Source: Chitinophaga pinensis | GTDB taxonomy: Bacteria; Bacteroidota; Bacteroidia; Chitinophagales; Chitinophagaceae | DNA length: 64,000 bases | NCBI GenBank assembly: GCA_945876095.1 | Contig: CAMCMP010000013.1 | Coordinates: 35,032 to 99,031 of the forward strand | Direction: 5' to 3' | Shown here: piece by piece, positions 44,301 through 54,243 of the stretch | How positions within the stretch are numbered: the first letter of the stretch is position 1 | Layout: each line of letters starts with the position of its first letter | Translations under genes and position numbers: made by a program | Notes under the pieces: generated by a model | Database searches by the model: none | Told to the model about the DNA's origin: nothing | What the model saw: the letters and a program-made list of their open reading frames with translations, nothing else

Positions 44301-44323
44301 TACCCATCAATTGGGTACTTTTG
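44301..44323 (+). promoter_or_regulatory. serC promoter with overlapping inverted repeat
   Basis: TACTTTTG (44316-44323) is an exact -7 box. Directly upstream TACCCA (44301-44306) and TGGGTA (44312-44317) form a perfect 6-bp inverted repeat with 5-nt spacing that overlaps the first two bases of the box. The start codon is 41 nt downstream. Confidence 0.5.
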
Positions 44324-44363
44324 CACTCTGAAAAAAATACACATCAATCAATAATAGGAAACT

Positions 44364-45431
44364 GTGGTACATAATTTCAATGCCGGCCCTTCTATTTTAC
44401 CCAAAGAGGTTTTTCAACAAGCTGCTGAAGCAGTGTTGAATTTCAATGGTAGTGGCTTGTCAATTTTGGAATTAGGTCACCGCACTCCAAGTTTTGAAGC
44501 AGTGATGAGTGAAGCAAGAGCATTGGTCAAAGAGCTGATGCAATTAGATGATCAGCATGAAGTATTGTTTTTGCATGGAGGTGCCTCTACTCAATTCATG
44601 CAAGTGCCCATGAATTTGTTAGATGATAAAGACACCGCTGCCTATGCAGATACGGGCGTTTGGGGCACAAAAGCTATTAAGGAGGCGAAACTTTTCGGTA
44701 AAGTAGAAGTAGTTTGTTCTGGTAAAGAAAGCAATTATACTGCTATTCCAAAAGATTTTGCAGTACCTAATGACGCCTCTTATTTTCATATTACTACCAA
44801 CAACACTATTTACGGAAGTCAGTGGCAAAAGATTCCTTACACCAGTATTCCATTGGTGGCAGATATGAGTAGTGATATATTTAGTAGGGTGATAGATTTC
44901 AATGGCTTCGACTTGATATATGCAGGTGCACAAAAAAACATGGGGCCAGCTGGGGTAAACTTAGTAGTAGTAAAGAAATCAATTTTGGGTAAGATAAAGC
45001 GTACCATTCCAACAATTATGGATTACCGAAATCATATTACTGATGGCAGTATGCTCAATACACCCCCTGTTTTTTCAGTTTTTGTTTGTATGCTTACACT
45101 TCGTTGGCTAAAGGCCAAAGGCGGAGTTGCTGCAATAGAAAAACTAAATGAGGCAAAGTCGGCATTACTATATAATGAAATTGATGAAAACCCATTTTTC
45201 CGTGGCACGGTTGACAAAGCTGATAGAAGTAAAATGAATATTTGTTTTGTAATGAACGACCCAACGCTGGAAAAGTCTTTTCTCAACTTAACAAAAGAAA
45301 AAAATATTGTGGGTATAGAAGGACATCGATTAGTAGGTGGTTTCAGAGCATCTTTATACAATGCCTTACCCATTAGCAGTGTTTCAGTTTTAGTAGATGC
45401 AATGAAAGAATTTGCGTCGGCCCACGCTTAA
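44364..45431 (+). CDS. serC: Phosphoserine aminotransferase
   Basis: 355 residues, starting with GTG (VHNFNAGPSILP, the standard beginning). The pyridoxal-phosphate lysine is K191 in YAGAQKNMGPAGV; LHGGASTQFMQVPMNLL and HITTNNTIYGSQ bind cofactor phosphate and substrate, and GHRLVGGFRASLYNALP is the C-terminal arginine motif. Converts 3-phosphohydroxypyruvate and glutamate to phosphoserine in serine synthesis and also serves the pyridoxal-phosphate pathway, to which pdxA in this window belongs. The DUF1015 gene follows 33 bp later. Confidence 0.97.
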   Translation: MVHNFNAGPSILPKEVFQQAAEAVLNFNGSGLSILELGHRTPSFEAVMSEARALVKELMQLDDQHEVLFLHGGASTQFMQVPMNLLDDKDTAAYADTGVWGTKAIKEAKLFGKVEVVCSGKESNYTAIPKDFAVPNDASYFHITTNNTIYGSQWQKIPYTSIPLVADMSSDIFSRVIDFNGFDLIYAGAQKNMGPAGVNLVVVKKSILGKIKRTIPTIMDYRNHITDGSMLNTPPVFSVFVCMLTLRWLKAKGGVAAIEKLNEAKSALLYNEIDENPFFRGTVDKADRSKMNICFVMNDPTLEKSFLNLTKEKNIVGIEGHRLVGGFRASLYNALPISSVSVLVDAMKEFASAHA

Positions 45432-45464
45432 AAATAAAATAAATTTCAGATTAGTTAATATTTA

Positions 45465-46697
45465 ATGATGATCACGATCCAACCTTTTAGAGCGCTACGC
45501 CCAGAAGCACAACATGCCAAACAAGTAGCATCCCGACCTTACGATGTACTGAACAGTAAGGAAGCAAAAATAGAGGCCCAAGGCAACCCTAACAGTTTTT
45601 TACACATTACCAAAAGTGAAATTGATTTACCAGAAGAAGTGGATATTCATTCTCAACAGGTTTATGATAGTGCAAAAAATAATTTAGATGCATTTGTTAG
45701 TAGAAATATTTTATTTCGCGAAAGCAAACCATGTTATTATATCTACCAATTAATAATGAATGGCAGAAGTCAGACTGGCTTAGTTTGTGGAAGCAGTGTA
45801 GATGATTATGAAAATGATCTCATCAAGAAGCATGAATTCACCAGACCTGAAAAAGAAAAAGATAGAATCAATCATATCACCACCACTGGTGCACAAACTG
45901 GAAATGTATTTTTAGCCTATCGAAATGTAGCAGAAATAGACGAAGTGATTAGCAAATGGCAAAAGGAAAAAAATCCTGTTTACGATCTAATAGCTGAAGA
46001 TGGTATTCAGCATAGCATATGGATTATCAATGATTCGGAAACCAACGATTTAGTGAGTGAATTGTTTAAAACCAAAGTGCCATTCACGTATATTGCTGAT
46101 GGACATCACAGAGCGGCATCTGCAGCTAAAGTTAGAAAGGCTTTGGGCAAAGATGCAACCGAAGGAGCTAATATTTTCTTAACTACTTTATTCCCTTCTA
46201 ATCAGCTACACATCATGGATTACAACCGGGTGGTAAAGGATTTGAATGGAATGGAAAAAGAAGCATTTCTTGAAAAATTAACCTCTTCATTTGTTGTAGA
46301 AAAAGCCGATAAAGCTTTTTCTCCCAGTAATTTACACCAGTTTGGATTATACATTGGCAAACAATGGTATACCCTAACTGCTAAAGAAAATACTTATACC
46401 AATGATCCAATTGGAATTTTGGATGTAACCATTTTACAAAATAATTTATTAGACCCTGTTCTAGGCATCAAAGACCAACGTACTGATCAGCGAATAGATT
46501 TTGTAGGAGGTATTCGTGGATTACAAGAGCTAGAAAAAAGAGTAGACAGCGGTGAAATGGCCGTTGCTATTAGCCTTCACCCTGTTAGCATTCAACAGTT
46601 ATTTGATATCGCAGATAGTGGAAATGTAATGCCTCCCAAAAGTACATGGTTTGAGCCCAAGTTAAGAGATGGGCTACTTACTCACTTGATTGACTAG
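45465..46697 (+). CDS. DUF1015 family protein
   Basis: 410 residues, soluble. Family motifs: IQPFRALRPE at the start, SRPYDVLNSKEAK, NPNSFLHITK, CYYIYQL, KKHEFTRPEKEKDRINHI, FTYIADGHHRAASAA, TTLFPSNQLHIMDYNRV, and VGGIRGLQELEKRVDSGE near the end. The biochemical function of DUF1015 is not established. In Bacteroidota it is regularly found next to serC (often with serA), which suggests a link to serine or phosphoserine metabolism. Close spacing to serC implies one operon; serA itself is absent here. Confidence 0.93.
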   Translation: MMITIQPFRALRPEAQHAKQVASRPYDVLNSKEAKIEAQGNPNSFLHITKSEIDLPEEVDIHSQQVYDSAKNNLDAFVSRNILFRESKPCYYIYQLIMNGRSQTGLVCGSSVDDYENDLIKKHEFTRPEKEKDRINHITTTGAQTGNVFLAYRNVAEIDEVISKWQKEKNPVYDLIAEDGIQHSIWIINDSETNDLVSELFKTKVPFTYIADGHHRAASAAKVRKALGKDATEGANIFLTTLFPSNQLHIMDYNRVVKDLNGMEKEAFLEKLTSSFVVEKADKAFSPSNLHQFGLYIGKQWYTLTAKENTYTNDPIGILDVTILQNNLLDPVLGIKDQRTDQRIDFVGGIRGLQELEKRVDSGEMAVAISLHPVSIQQLFDIADSGNVMPPKSTWFEPKLRDGLLTHLID

Positions 46698-46862
46698 TTT
46701 TCAAATACCAATGTGGAGTTACTATTCATTGTGGGCTTTTTATTTTAACTATTAAATAAAAGAGTAAATAGCTATATCAATTAATAGAAATTGGAAACAA
46801 CTGTTTTTAATAGCTCATTTAAAAATGAAAATTTTATCCTTTAACTAGATATCATTACTTTT

Positions 46863-47885
46863 ATGGGGATGAAATTAATTCCTATAACTCTTTTTTTTAC
46901 GAGTCTTTTTTTTAGTGTTCAATTAAGCAAAGCTCAGTCTGCAAGTGAATTGCAAGAGAGGGCTAGATCCTTCATGCAAAAAGGTGATTTTAACAATGCC
47001 TCATTATTACTCAAGCGTGCATCCGTTTCCGATCCCAATAATATTGAAATAACTAAAGATCTTGCTTTGGCCTTTTATTTTCAAAAAGAATATAACAAGG
47101 GGCTTGATGCTATAAAAAGTATTATCGATAAAGAAGAGTCTGACGACCAATGCTTTCAAATAGCAGGTAATCTTTATAAGCAATTGGAACAAACCAAAGA
47201 ATGTGAAAAATTATTTAAAAAGGGAATTAAAAAATTTCCTAAAAGTGGAGCTCTCTACAATGAATTAGGTGATTTATTATGGGCACAAAAAAATAATGAA
47301 GCCATCCGTCAGTGGGAAAAAGGTATTGAAAATGATCCCAATTATTCTAAAAATTATTACAACGCTTGTAAATATTATCAGCTTACTGCAGATTATGTTT
47401 GGAGTATTTTATATGGAGAAGTGTTTGTTAATATGGAACCCTTAAGCACAGGCTCTCCAGAGATAAAGTCAATCATATTGGAGAGTTATAAAAAAATATT
47501 TTTTGAAGAGGATGTAAAAAAAGAAAAATCCGAGACAAGTAAATTTTCCATTGCTTTTCTTAAAAATATAAATAAACAAAACCTTGCTTTATCAACAGCC
47601 TTTAATGCTGAAACACTTACCATGGTCAGAACCAGGTTTATACTAGACTGGTCAAATGAATATGCAAGTAAATACCCCTGCCGCCTTTTTGATTACCAAC
47701 GTCAACTTACACAAGAAGGAATGTTTGAGGCATATAATCAATGGCTATTTGGTATCGTTCAAAATTTAACTTCCTACCAAAATTGGATTTCAAACCACGC
47801 AGAGGAATACAAGGAGTTTGCCAATTTTCAATCTGGTAGAGTCTTTAAGGTTCCACTTGGTCAGTACTATCATTTGCCCAATTAA
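46863..47885 (+). CDS. Secreted tetratricopeptide-repeat protein
   Basis: 340 residues with a signal peptide of 25 residues (ITLFFTSLFFSVQLSKAQ). Residues about 26-175 hold four or five TPR units (AQSASELQERARSFMQKGDF, NNASLLLKRASVSDPNNIEI, AFYFQKEYNKGLDAIKSI, CEKLFKKGIKKFPKSGALYN). The second half is helical without a recognised domain. It should act in the periplasm as a protein-protein scaffold; partner unknown. Monocistronic. Confidence 0.8.
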   Translation: MGMKLIPITLFFTSLFFSVQLSKAQSASELQERARSFMQKGDFNNASLLLKRASVSDPNNIEITKDLALAFYFQKEYNKGLDAIKSIIDKEESDDQCFQIAGNLYKQLEQTKECEKLFKKGIKKFPKSGALYNELGDLLWAQKNNEAIRQWEKGIENDPNYSKNYYNACKYYQLTADYVWSILYGEVFVNMEPLSTGSPEIKSIILESYKKIFFEEDVKKEKSETSKFSIAFLKNINKQNLALSTAFNAETLTMVRTRFILDWSNEYASKYPCRLFDYQRQLTQEGMFEAYNQWLFGIVQNLTSYQNWISNHAEEYKEFANFQSGRVFKVPLGQYYHLPN

Positions 47886-48035
47886 AGTTCCCGTAAATCA
47901 GCTCTCGGTTTTTAAATTTATCCCCTAGCTATTCGTAGAGAAAGCTTTTTTATTTATCTTAGTAATAATTTACTGATTTCAAATAAACTTAATTGTTTAT
48001 CTGAATTGATTTTTTTAAACGTTGAACGATTGTAT

Positions 48036-49823
48036 ATGAACGAAAAATCCAGATTATTTGATTTCTTGCAAAACCAATTAGAGCATTTTCCTAAAACCGA
48101 TATGATTGCAGGTAAGGAAAACGGCCAATGGAAATTATACAGTACTGCTGAAGTTGCTTCCATGGTGAACAACCTAAGTATTGCGCTGATCCGCCTAGGT
48201 ATTAGCGGAAACGACATGACTGTTGAAAATCAAGACAAGGTTGCGATCATCAGTAAAAACAGATCAGAGTGGTTAATGCTCGATATGGCTTGTCAGCAAA
48301 TAGGTGCTGTACTTTGTCCTATTTATCCAACCACCAGCGTGAGTGAACTAGAATTTATTTTCAATGATGCTGGAGTAAAACTTGCTTTTATCAGTGGACA
48401 AGAAATTATGGACAAAGTAACTGCTGTAAGAGGCCAAGTTCCTTCCCTAATGAATGTTTTCAGCTTTGATGAACTACCAGGAGTTGATTATTGGAAAACA
48501 ATTTTGCCTACGCCTAATGAACCTGATAGAGTACAATTAGAAAAAGTTAAGTCAGGTATATTAGCCGAACATTGTGCTACTATTATTTACACTTCTGGAA
48601 CTACCGGTACACCTAAGGGGGTAATGCTTAGTCACCGCAATATTGTTTCTAATATATTGAATGCAGTAAAGAGTTTTCCACTAGAGCAAAATAAGTATTC
48701 AAAATCTCTTAGCTTTTTACCTTTGAACCATATTTTTGAAAGGGTAGCTTCTTATATGTACATGTGTGCGGGTATTTCTATTTATTACGCAGAAAGTTTA
48801 GAAACTATTCCTGACAACTTAAAAGAAATAAGGCCGGATGTATTTTGCACCGTTCCTAGATTACTTGAAAAGGTGTATGAAAAAATTATGAGCAAGGGTG
48901 CGGAGTTGACTGGCATTAAGCGAAAATTATTTTACTGGGCAGTTGCCTTAGGTGATCAATATGATGTATCAAAAAACATGGGTATTTTTTACCATCTTCA
49001 ACTTGCCATCGCCAATAAATTAATTTTTAATAAATGGAGGGCCGCATTAGGGGATAGAATAAAAATTATCATTACGGGAGGAGCTGCTTGCCAAATTCGT
49101 TTGATAAGAATTTTTACAGCCGCTAAAATTCCAATTTATGAAGGGTATGGTCCAACCGAAAATAGTCCTGTTATCAGCATCAACTCTCAATATCCTGGAG
49201 GTACAAAGTTTGGCTCTGTAGGACCCGTTCTTCAAGGTCAAGAAGTTAAATTGGAGGCAGATGGAGAAATTTGTGTGAAGGGTCCAAGTGTAATGATGGG
49301 TTACTATAAACGACCAGATTTAACTGCTGAAACCATTATTAACGGTTGGTTGCATACAGGAGATATAGGAGTTTTTGAAGAGGGAAAGTTTTTAAAAATC
49401 ACAGATCGTAAAAAAGAACTTTTCAAAACAAGTGGTGGAAAATATGTAGCTCCTCAGCCCATTGAAAACAGAATGAAGGAATCTCCCTTTATAGAGCAGA
49501 TGATGATTGTAGGTGCTGACCAAAAATTTGTGGGTGCACTCATTGTCCCATCTTTAGCCAATTTGAAAGAATGGATGAAACAAAAGTCTATTCCATTCAC
49601 TACCAACGAAGATGCTATTAATCATCCAAAAGTATTGGCACTTTACACAGAATTAATAGAGAGTTTCAATCCGCATTTCAACCAAGTAGAGCAAGTTAAA
49701 AGATTTGAACTTTTACCACATGAATGGACGATTGATAGTGGAGAATTAACACCCACACTAAAGCTTAAACGAAAAATAATAATGGAAAAATATGCTGCAG
49801 TCATCGCTCGGATCTATAGCTAA
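48036..49823 (+). CDS. Long-chain fatty acid-CoA ligase (AMP-forming)
   Basis: 595 residues from ATG 48036; the frame from 48006 adds ten hydrophobic residues not expected here. Adenylate-forming motifs: A3 TIIYTSGTTGTPKGVMLSH, A5 YEGYGPTENSPVIS, A7 GWLHTGDIG, A8 ITDRKKELFKTSGGKYV and a C-terminal lysine in TPTLKLKRKII. It activates free fatty acids to acyl-CoA at the inner face of the membrane for beta-oxidation or lipid synthesis. The build (about 600 residues, long insert with LPLNHIFERV) is that of the FadD15/eukaryote-like long-chain class. Ends 20 bp from the convergent dusB gene. Confidence 0.93.
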   Translation: MNEKSRLFDFLQNQLEHFPKTDMIAGKENGQWKLYSTAEVASMVNNLSIALIRLGISGNDMTVENQDKVAIISKNRSEWLMLDMACQQIGAVLCPIYPTTSVSELEFIFNDAGVKLAFISGQEIMDKVTAVRGQVPSLMNVFSFDELPGVDYWKTILPTPNEPDRVQLEKVKSGILAEHCATIIYTSGTTGTPKGVMLSHRNIVSNILNAVKSFPLEQNKYSKSLSFLPLNHIFERVASYMYMCAGISIYYAESLETIPDNLKEIRPDVFCTVPRLLEKVYEKIMSKGAELTGIKRKLFYWAVALGDQYDVSKNMGIFYHLQLAIANKLIFNKWRAALGDRIKIIITGGAACQIRLIRIFTAAKIPIYEGYGPTENSPVISINSQYPGGTKFGSVGPVLQGQEVKLEADGEICVKGPSVMMGYYKRPDLTAETIINGWLHTGDIGVFEEGKFLKITDRKKELFKTSGGKYVAPQPIENRMKESPFIEQMMIVGADQKFVGALIVPSLANLKEWMKQKSIPFTTNEDAINHPKVLALYTELIESFNPHFNQVEQVKRFELLPHEWTIDSGELTPTLKLKRKIIMEKYAAVIARIYS

Positions 49824-49842
49824 AACTTAGATTGGCTTTTGA

Positions 49843-50880
49843 CTATACAGGGCATTTTTCATGATAATTGATCAATTCGATTGGTGTCTTTTCAAATTGG
49901 AAGCCTGCGTATTTAACTCCTATTTCATCGAGAATCGCATCAATTTCTTCCACCGTTTTAAGGGTAACCAATTGGTAACGGTAATCCTTTATGCCGGGTA
50001 GTCCTTTTAAATAATTGGCATAGTGGCGACGCATTTCAAAAATTCCAACAATCGGCCCTTTCCATTCAAATGATTTATGCAGATGTTTTTTACAAACTTG
50101 AATTCTGTCTTCTATTGAAGGTGGGGGTAGCATTTCGCCCGTTTTTAGAAAATGCTTTATTTCGTCAAATATCCACGGATAGCCGATTGCAGCTCTTCCA
50201 ATCATAATGCCATCTACGCCATAACGATTTTTATATTCCAAGGCTTTCTGAGGACTGTCAATATCGCCATTTCCAAATATGGGAATTTTAATACGCGGAT
50301 TATTTTTTACTTTTCCTATTAAATCCCAGTCTGCAGAACCCTTGTACATTTGAGCACGCGTGCGGCCATGGATAGCAAGTGCTTTAATTCCTACATCTTG
50401 CAATCGCTCTGCCACCTCCTCTATATTTCGATTCTCATCATCCCATCCCAAACGAGTTTTTACTGTTACTGGTAAGCTAGTCGACTTTACAACAGCCTCG
50501 GTTAATCGCACCATTAAGTCAATATCTTTCAATACACCCGCACCGGCTCCTCGCATCGCAACTTTTTTTACAGGACAGCCAAAATTAATATCCAATAAAT
50601 CAGGATTGGTAACATCCACAATTTTTGCAGCCAATGAAAGGCTTTCCTCATCTCCTCCAAAAATTTGGATACCTACTGGTTTTTCGTAATCAAAAATATC
50701 AAGTTTCTGACGGCTCTTAATGGCATCTCTAATCAAACCTTCACTACTAATAAATTCGGTGTACATTAAATCAGCTCCTTTGTCTTTACAGACAGCTCTA
50801 AATGGAGGATCGCTGACGTCTTCCATTGGAGCAAGTAGCAAAGGAAATTCAGGAAGTTGTATATTACCGATCGATGGCAT
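49843..50880 (-). CDS. dusB: tRNA-dihydrouridine synthase
   Basis: 345 residues. FMN-dependent enzyme reducing uridines in tRNA D-loops. Motifs: LLLAPMEDVSDPPFRAVC at the start, INFGCPVKKVAMRGAGAGVL with the catalytic cysteine, PVTVKTRLGWDD, ALAIHGRTRAQMYKG, PIFGNGDIDSPQKAL and GVDGIMIGRAAIGYPWIF. The length and the C-terminal helical domain (HLHKSFEWKG, EMRRHYANYLKG) fit the DusB subfamily. Assignment to DusB rather than another Dus is by similarity only. Confidence 0.94.
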   Translation of the reverse strand: MPSIGNIQLPEFPLLLAPMEDVSDPPFRAVCKDKGADLMYTEFISSEGLIRDAIKSRQKLDIFDYEKPVGIQIFGGDEESLSLAAKIVDVTNPDLLDINFGCPVKKVAMRGAGAGVLKDIDLMVRLTEAVVKSTSLPVTVKTRLGWDDENRNIEEVAERLQDVGIKALAIHGRTRAQMYKGSADWDLIGKVKNNPRIKIPIFGNGDIDSPQKALEYKNRYGVDGIMIGRAAIGYPWIFDEIKHFLKTGEMLPPPSIEDRIQVCKKHLHKSFEWKGPIVGIFEMRRHYANYLKGLPGIKDYRYQLVTLKTVEEIDAILDEIGVKYAGFQFEKTPIELINYHEKCPV

Positions 50881-51007
50881 AACGTTAATTAATAGTTGGT
50901 AGTGTTAATCTGCTTACAAAAAATAAAAAGGCATAGAAAACTATCTTCAGAAAACCATACTCATAAACTTTTTTGGATGTAAATTTACGCACTTATAAGC
51001 AAACACT

Positions 51008-51988
51008 ATGGCGCATTTGGCTACAAAACGTTTTAATTACTGGAATCAGTTAGCAATTTTAATTGGATTAGTTGGTGTAGGTCTCATTATTGGCGGCGCT
51101 ATTGCCCTTATCCTGCCGTTTATAGCGAACTTAAATGCTGGGATTAAAATGAGTAATAATTCTGCTCAGTTTATGGAAAACTTGTTGAAACCAGAAAATG
51201 CAGCATTACTAAGGTGGATCACCTTTATTACCTCTTTCTTCATGTTTTTTTTACCCACTGTTTTATACGCTTTGATTTGTCATAAAAACCCTTTCGTTCA
51301 TCTAGGATTTAAAAAAAATAGCAATTTAAAATCTGCTGGAGTAGTCATCTTGATTATGTTAGCTGCTCTTCCATTAGTAAGTGCTTTACAAGATTTGACC
51401 GCTCTATTGCCCTGGTCAAAAGCGACTCTTTTGAAATTTAAATTAGCCGAAGATGCCTACAACCAACAGGTCGCAGTAATTGCACGGATGGATAATTTTA
51501 CTGATTATATTATTTCAGTAGTGGTCATTGCTTTTTTACCCGCCCTATTTGAAGAAACACTTTTCAGAGGGGGCATTCAAAATTTACTTTCCCGATGGTT
51601 TAAAAAACCAATATTAGCCATAATAGTTACCTCTATTATTTTTAGTGCCATTCATGGATCCTACCTTGGTTTTTTAAGTCGATTTGCATTAGGCTTTGTT
51701 CTAGGTTGGATATATTATCGGACAGGTAATATCTGGCTCAATATTATTGGGCATTTTTTTAATAACGCATTTGCTGTAACAGCCATGTATCTCTTTACCA
51801 AAGCAGGCCAACATCCAGACCCCTCAAAAATGGATGGACAAATTCCTCTATGGGTTGGTTTAGCAAGCATTGCAGCGCTTTATGGACTATTTTCTTTCTT
51901 TAATAAAGTAAGTGAAAAAGAAATTGATCAACCAGGAGTAGAATTAATGATTCCTGGAGTAGAGCCAACTCATCAGCCATTCAATTAA
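51008..51988 (+). CDS. CPBP-family intramembrane metalloprotease
   Basis: 326 residues with seven or eight membrane segments. The catalytic motifs are present: EETLFRGGIQNLLSRW (EExxxR), then SAIHGSYLGFLSRFALGFVLGW and IGHFFNNAF, supplying the His and Asn that bind the metal. Related to eukaryotic Rce1 and bacterial Abi proteins. First gene of a probable set with cdsA (68 bp downstream) and psd. The natural substrate is unknown; the context hints at envelope maintenance. Confidence 0.9.
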   Translation: MAHLATKRFNYWNQLAILIGLVGVGLIIGGAIALILPFIANLNAGIKMSNNSAQFMENLLKPENAALLRWITFITSFFMFFLPTVLYALICHKNPFVHLGFKKNSNLKSAGVVILIMLAALPLVSALQDLTALLPWSKATLLKFKLAEDAYNQQVAVIARMDNFTDYIISVVVIAFLPALFEETLFRGGIQNLLSRWFKKPILAIIVTSIIFSAIHGSYLGFLSRFALGFVLGWIYYRTGNIWLNIIGHFFNNAFAVTAMYLFTKAGQHPDPSKMDGQIPLWVGLASIAALYGLFSFFNKVSEKEIDQPGVELMIPGVEPTHQPFN

Positions 51989-52055
51989 AATATTTTTTTA
52001 ACGCTAGCCTATTTTTTTCAAATCAATTGTCCCTATTCTTACAAATAAAAAAACA

Positions 52056-52751
52056 ATGGCCATCAACCTAGCTACTTTAAAAACTCGTTCACTAAGCGCT
52101 CTAATATTTTTAGTCGTAATGCTTGGCGGATTGCTGAGAAATGAAGGGAGTTTTTTAATACTATTCTTTTTAATCCACCTTGGTTGTTGGATTGAGTTTA
52201 TTAAAGTGGTAAAAAAAATTTATATCAAAAACTATTCCCTTTACCTTTTTTATGGATTACCCTATATCTCCTTGCCGATCTTGTTGATGATAGATTTAAG
52301 AATGAATTGGACAGGGTTGGAGGTCTCCAAAATAGCTGTAGGCATTGTTCTTCCCTTACTAATTATTTTTAGCATTTGGATTAACGATACCATGGCTTAT
52401 TTGGTTGGTTCTTTAATTGGCAAAACACCTTTCTCACCCATTTCACCCAAAAAAACATGGGAAGGTACTATTGGTGGCGCTGTACTCTGTGTACTAATAA
52501 TAGGATTTGGTTTTCCAATATTGATAGGGCATTATTTTGATGCAAATCTTAAAAATAGCTGTTTTGTAATAGCAGCAATCTGCGCTATTTTTGGCACCAT
52601 CGGCGATTTGATAGAAAGTAAATTAAAACGATTGGCCAATATTAAAGACAGTGGTTCTATAATGCCTGGACACGGTGGTTTTCTAGATCGTTTCGACTCT
52701 TTGTTAATTGCAACTCCCTTTGTCTGGTTATACTTAAAATTATTTTTGTAA
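52056..52751 (+). CDS. cdsA: Phosphatidate cytidylyltransferase
   Basis: 231 residues, somewhat short (E. coli CdsA 285), lacking the first helices. It keeps the CTP-binding and catalytic region: ISPKKTWEGTIGGAV and the signature GDLIESKLKRLANIKDSG...MPGHGGFLDRFDSLL. Six membrane segments. It makes CDP-diacylglycerol, the precursor of phosphatidylserine, whose decarboxylase is encoded next (psd). Intact despite its length; Bacteroidota versions are often of this size. Confidence 0.94.
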   Translation: MAINLATLKTRSLSALIFLVVMLGGLLRNEGSFLILFFLIHLGCWIEFIKVVKKIYIKNYSLYLFYGLPYISLPILLMIDLRMNWTGLEVSKIAVGIVLPLLIIFSIWINDTMAYLVGSLIGKTPFSPISPKKTWEGTIGGAVLCVLIIGFGFPILIGHYFDANLKNSCFVIAAICAIFGTIGDLIESKLKRLANIKDSGSIMPGHGGFLDRFDSLLIATPFVWLYLKLFL

Positions 52752-52760
52752 CCAATTGGC

Positions 52761-52789
52761 TTTGACCTAAGCTAGGAGGCTTATATTTG
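52761..52789 (+). promoter_or_regulatory. Internal promoter before psd
   Basis: TTTG (52761-52764), 17 nt, TATATTTG (52782-52789). Both elements match. It lies in the 56 bp between cdsA and psd, so psd can be expressed separately. It also shows that the frame beginning with TTG at 52787 is not the true start. Confidence 0.6.
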
Positions 52790-52807
52790 CGTTTCAATCA
52801 ATTGAGC

Positions 52808-53464
52808 ATGACAATTCACAGAGAAGGTTATCAAAGTATCGCCATAGGTACAATCATTTTTTTTATATTAGATTTTATTTTCGTTTATTTTTTGAGTGCT
52901 TCACTGCCGATACTTTCTAGTATCTTATCGATTTTAACCTTTGGCTTATTGCTTTTTTTAATTTCTTTTTTCAGAATACCTAACCGCACACTCACCATAA
53001 ATGAAAATGCTATTGTAGCACCTGCAGACGGAAAGGTGGTGGTAATCGAAGAGGTAATAGATCCAGAATACTTTAAAGAAAAAAGACTGCAAGTTTCTAT
53101 TTTCATGAGTCCTGCGAATGTTCATGTAAATAGAAATCCAATCAGTGGTGAAATTGTATACAATCAATACCATCAGGGTAAATACCTTGTAGCATGGCAC
53201 CCAAAATCATCTACCGAAAACGAGCGTCACTCTGTAGTGATTAAAAAAGGGAATATAGAAATTTTAGTAAAACAAATTGCTGGAGCACTCGCCAAACGCA
53301 TAGTTAATTATTTACAAGTAGGCCAGCAGGTGAATCAAACTGCAGAAATGGGATTCATTAAATTTGGTAGCCGAGTAGATCTTTTACTTCCGGTAGGCAC
53401 AAAAATTAATGTGGAACTAAATCAATCCGTACAAGGTGGAGTAACCGTCATTGCTACCATCTAG
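52808..53464 (+). CDS. psd: Phosphatidylserine decarboxylase (short type)
   Basis: 218 residues from ATG 52808. Two N-terminal membrane segments (about 12-30 and 34-52), then the decarboxylase domain: APADGKVVVIEEV, FMSPANVHVNRNPISGEI, HPKSSTENERHSVVI. The self-cleavage site is the GS pair in FIKFGSRVDLLLP; Ser188 would become the pyruvoyl group. Forms phosphatidylethanolamine in the inner membrane. The short form (about 220 residues) is usual in Bacteroidota. Together with cdsA it covers two steps of one pathway; the synthase pssA is not in the window. Confidence 0.93.
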   Translation: MTIHREGYQSIAIGTIIFFILDFIFVYFLSASLPILSSILSILTFGLLLFLISFFRIPNRTLTINENAIVAPADGKVVVIEEVIDPEYFKEKRLQVSIFMSPANVHVNRNPISGEIVYNQYHQGKYLVAWHPKSSTENERHSVVIKKGNIEILVKQIAGALAKRIVNYLQVGQQVNQTAEMGFIKFGSRVDLLLPVGTKINVELNQSVQGGVTVIATI

Positions 53465-53520
53465 CCTTTGGTATAAAAGTTGTTTAGTAATTCTTATGCT
53501 TCTAAATTAGATAACCGATC

Positions 53521-54216
53521 TTAAAATATATTTTCCAACTCCTTGAGATGAGTGATGGTAAAAGTAGGTTTCATTTCAGTAGAAATATTGAGGTGATTGA
53601 CAAATACCGAATCCATTCCAAAATTGATAGCGCCCAATATATCGGCATCTAAATTATCTCCCAGCATAATACTATTAGAAACCAAGGCTCCCGTTTTTTG
53701 TAAAGCAAATGCAAAAATTTCTTTTTTAGGTTTCAAGCTATTGCTAGCTTCTGAAGTAATTACATGCTCAAAATATTTGTTCAACCCGCTATTATTTAAT
53801 TTACTCCACTGCACCCTCTCAAACCCATTGGTAATAAGATGCAGCTGGTAATTTTTCTGCGTCAAATAATCTAATATTTCAAAAGTGTGAGGGAACAACC
53901 CTTTTTGAATGGGCAGGATTTCTAAAAATTTTTCACTTATTTCTTTTGCTAATTTTTCATCACCAATTTTAAATTCAAGTAAAGTGCGCCACATTCTTTT
54001 CCATTTCAAATCCTCAGAGCTTATAAATCCATTGTGATAACGATCCCACAAAATTTGATTATGATGTAAATAGTGTTGATAGAAAGATTCAAAAGGAGCC
54101 ACCTGTAATGACGATAAATTAAAAAAAGAATACATTTCGGTAAGTGCTATTTTTGCATTAGCGTCAAAGTCCCAGAGAGTGTGGTCTAAATCAAAAAAAA
54201 GATGTTTATATTTCAT
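53521..54216 (-). CDS. yjjG: YjjG-family HAD pyrimidine nucleotidase
   Basis: 231 residues. HAD motifs: HLFFDLDHTLWDFDANA (motif I with both aspartates), LITNGFERVQWSKL (motif II), the lysine in SLKPKKEIFAF (motif III) and MLGDNLDADILGAINFG (motif IV). The WDFDANA stretch and TNGF are typical of YjjG, which dephosphorylates non-canonical pyrimidine nucleotides and limits their incorporation into DNA. Divergent from the SDR gene, with -7 boxes for both between them. Confidence 0.92.
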   Translation of the reverse strand: MKYKHLFFDLDHTLWDFDANAKIALTEMYSFFNLSSLQVAPFESFYQHYLHHNQILWDRYHNGFISSEDLKWKRMWRTLLEFKIGDEKLAKEISEKFLEILPIQKGLFPHTFEILDYLTQKNYQLHLITNGFERVQWSKLNNSGLNKYFEHVITSEASNSLKPKKEIFAFALQKTGALVSNSIMLGDNLDADILGAINFGMDSVFVNHLNISTEMKPTFTITHLKELENIF

Positions 54217-54243
54217 AAGTATTCGATAGTAGATTAATCAATG

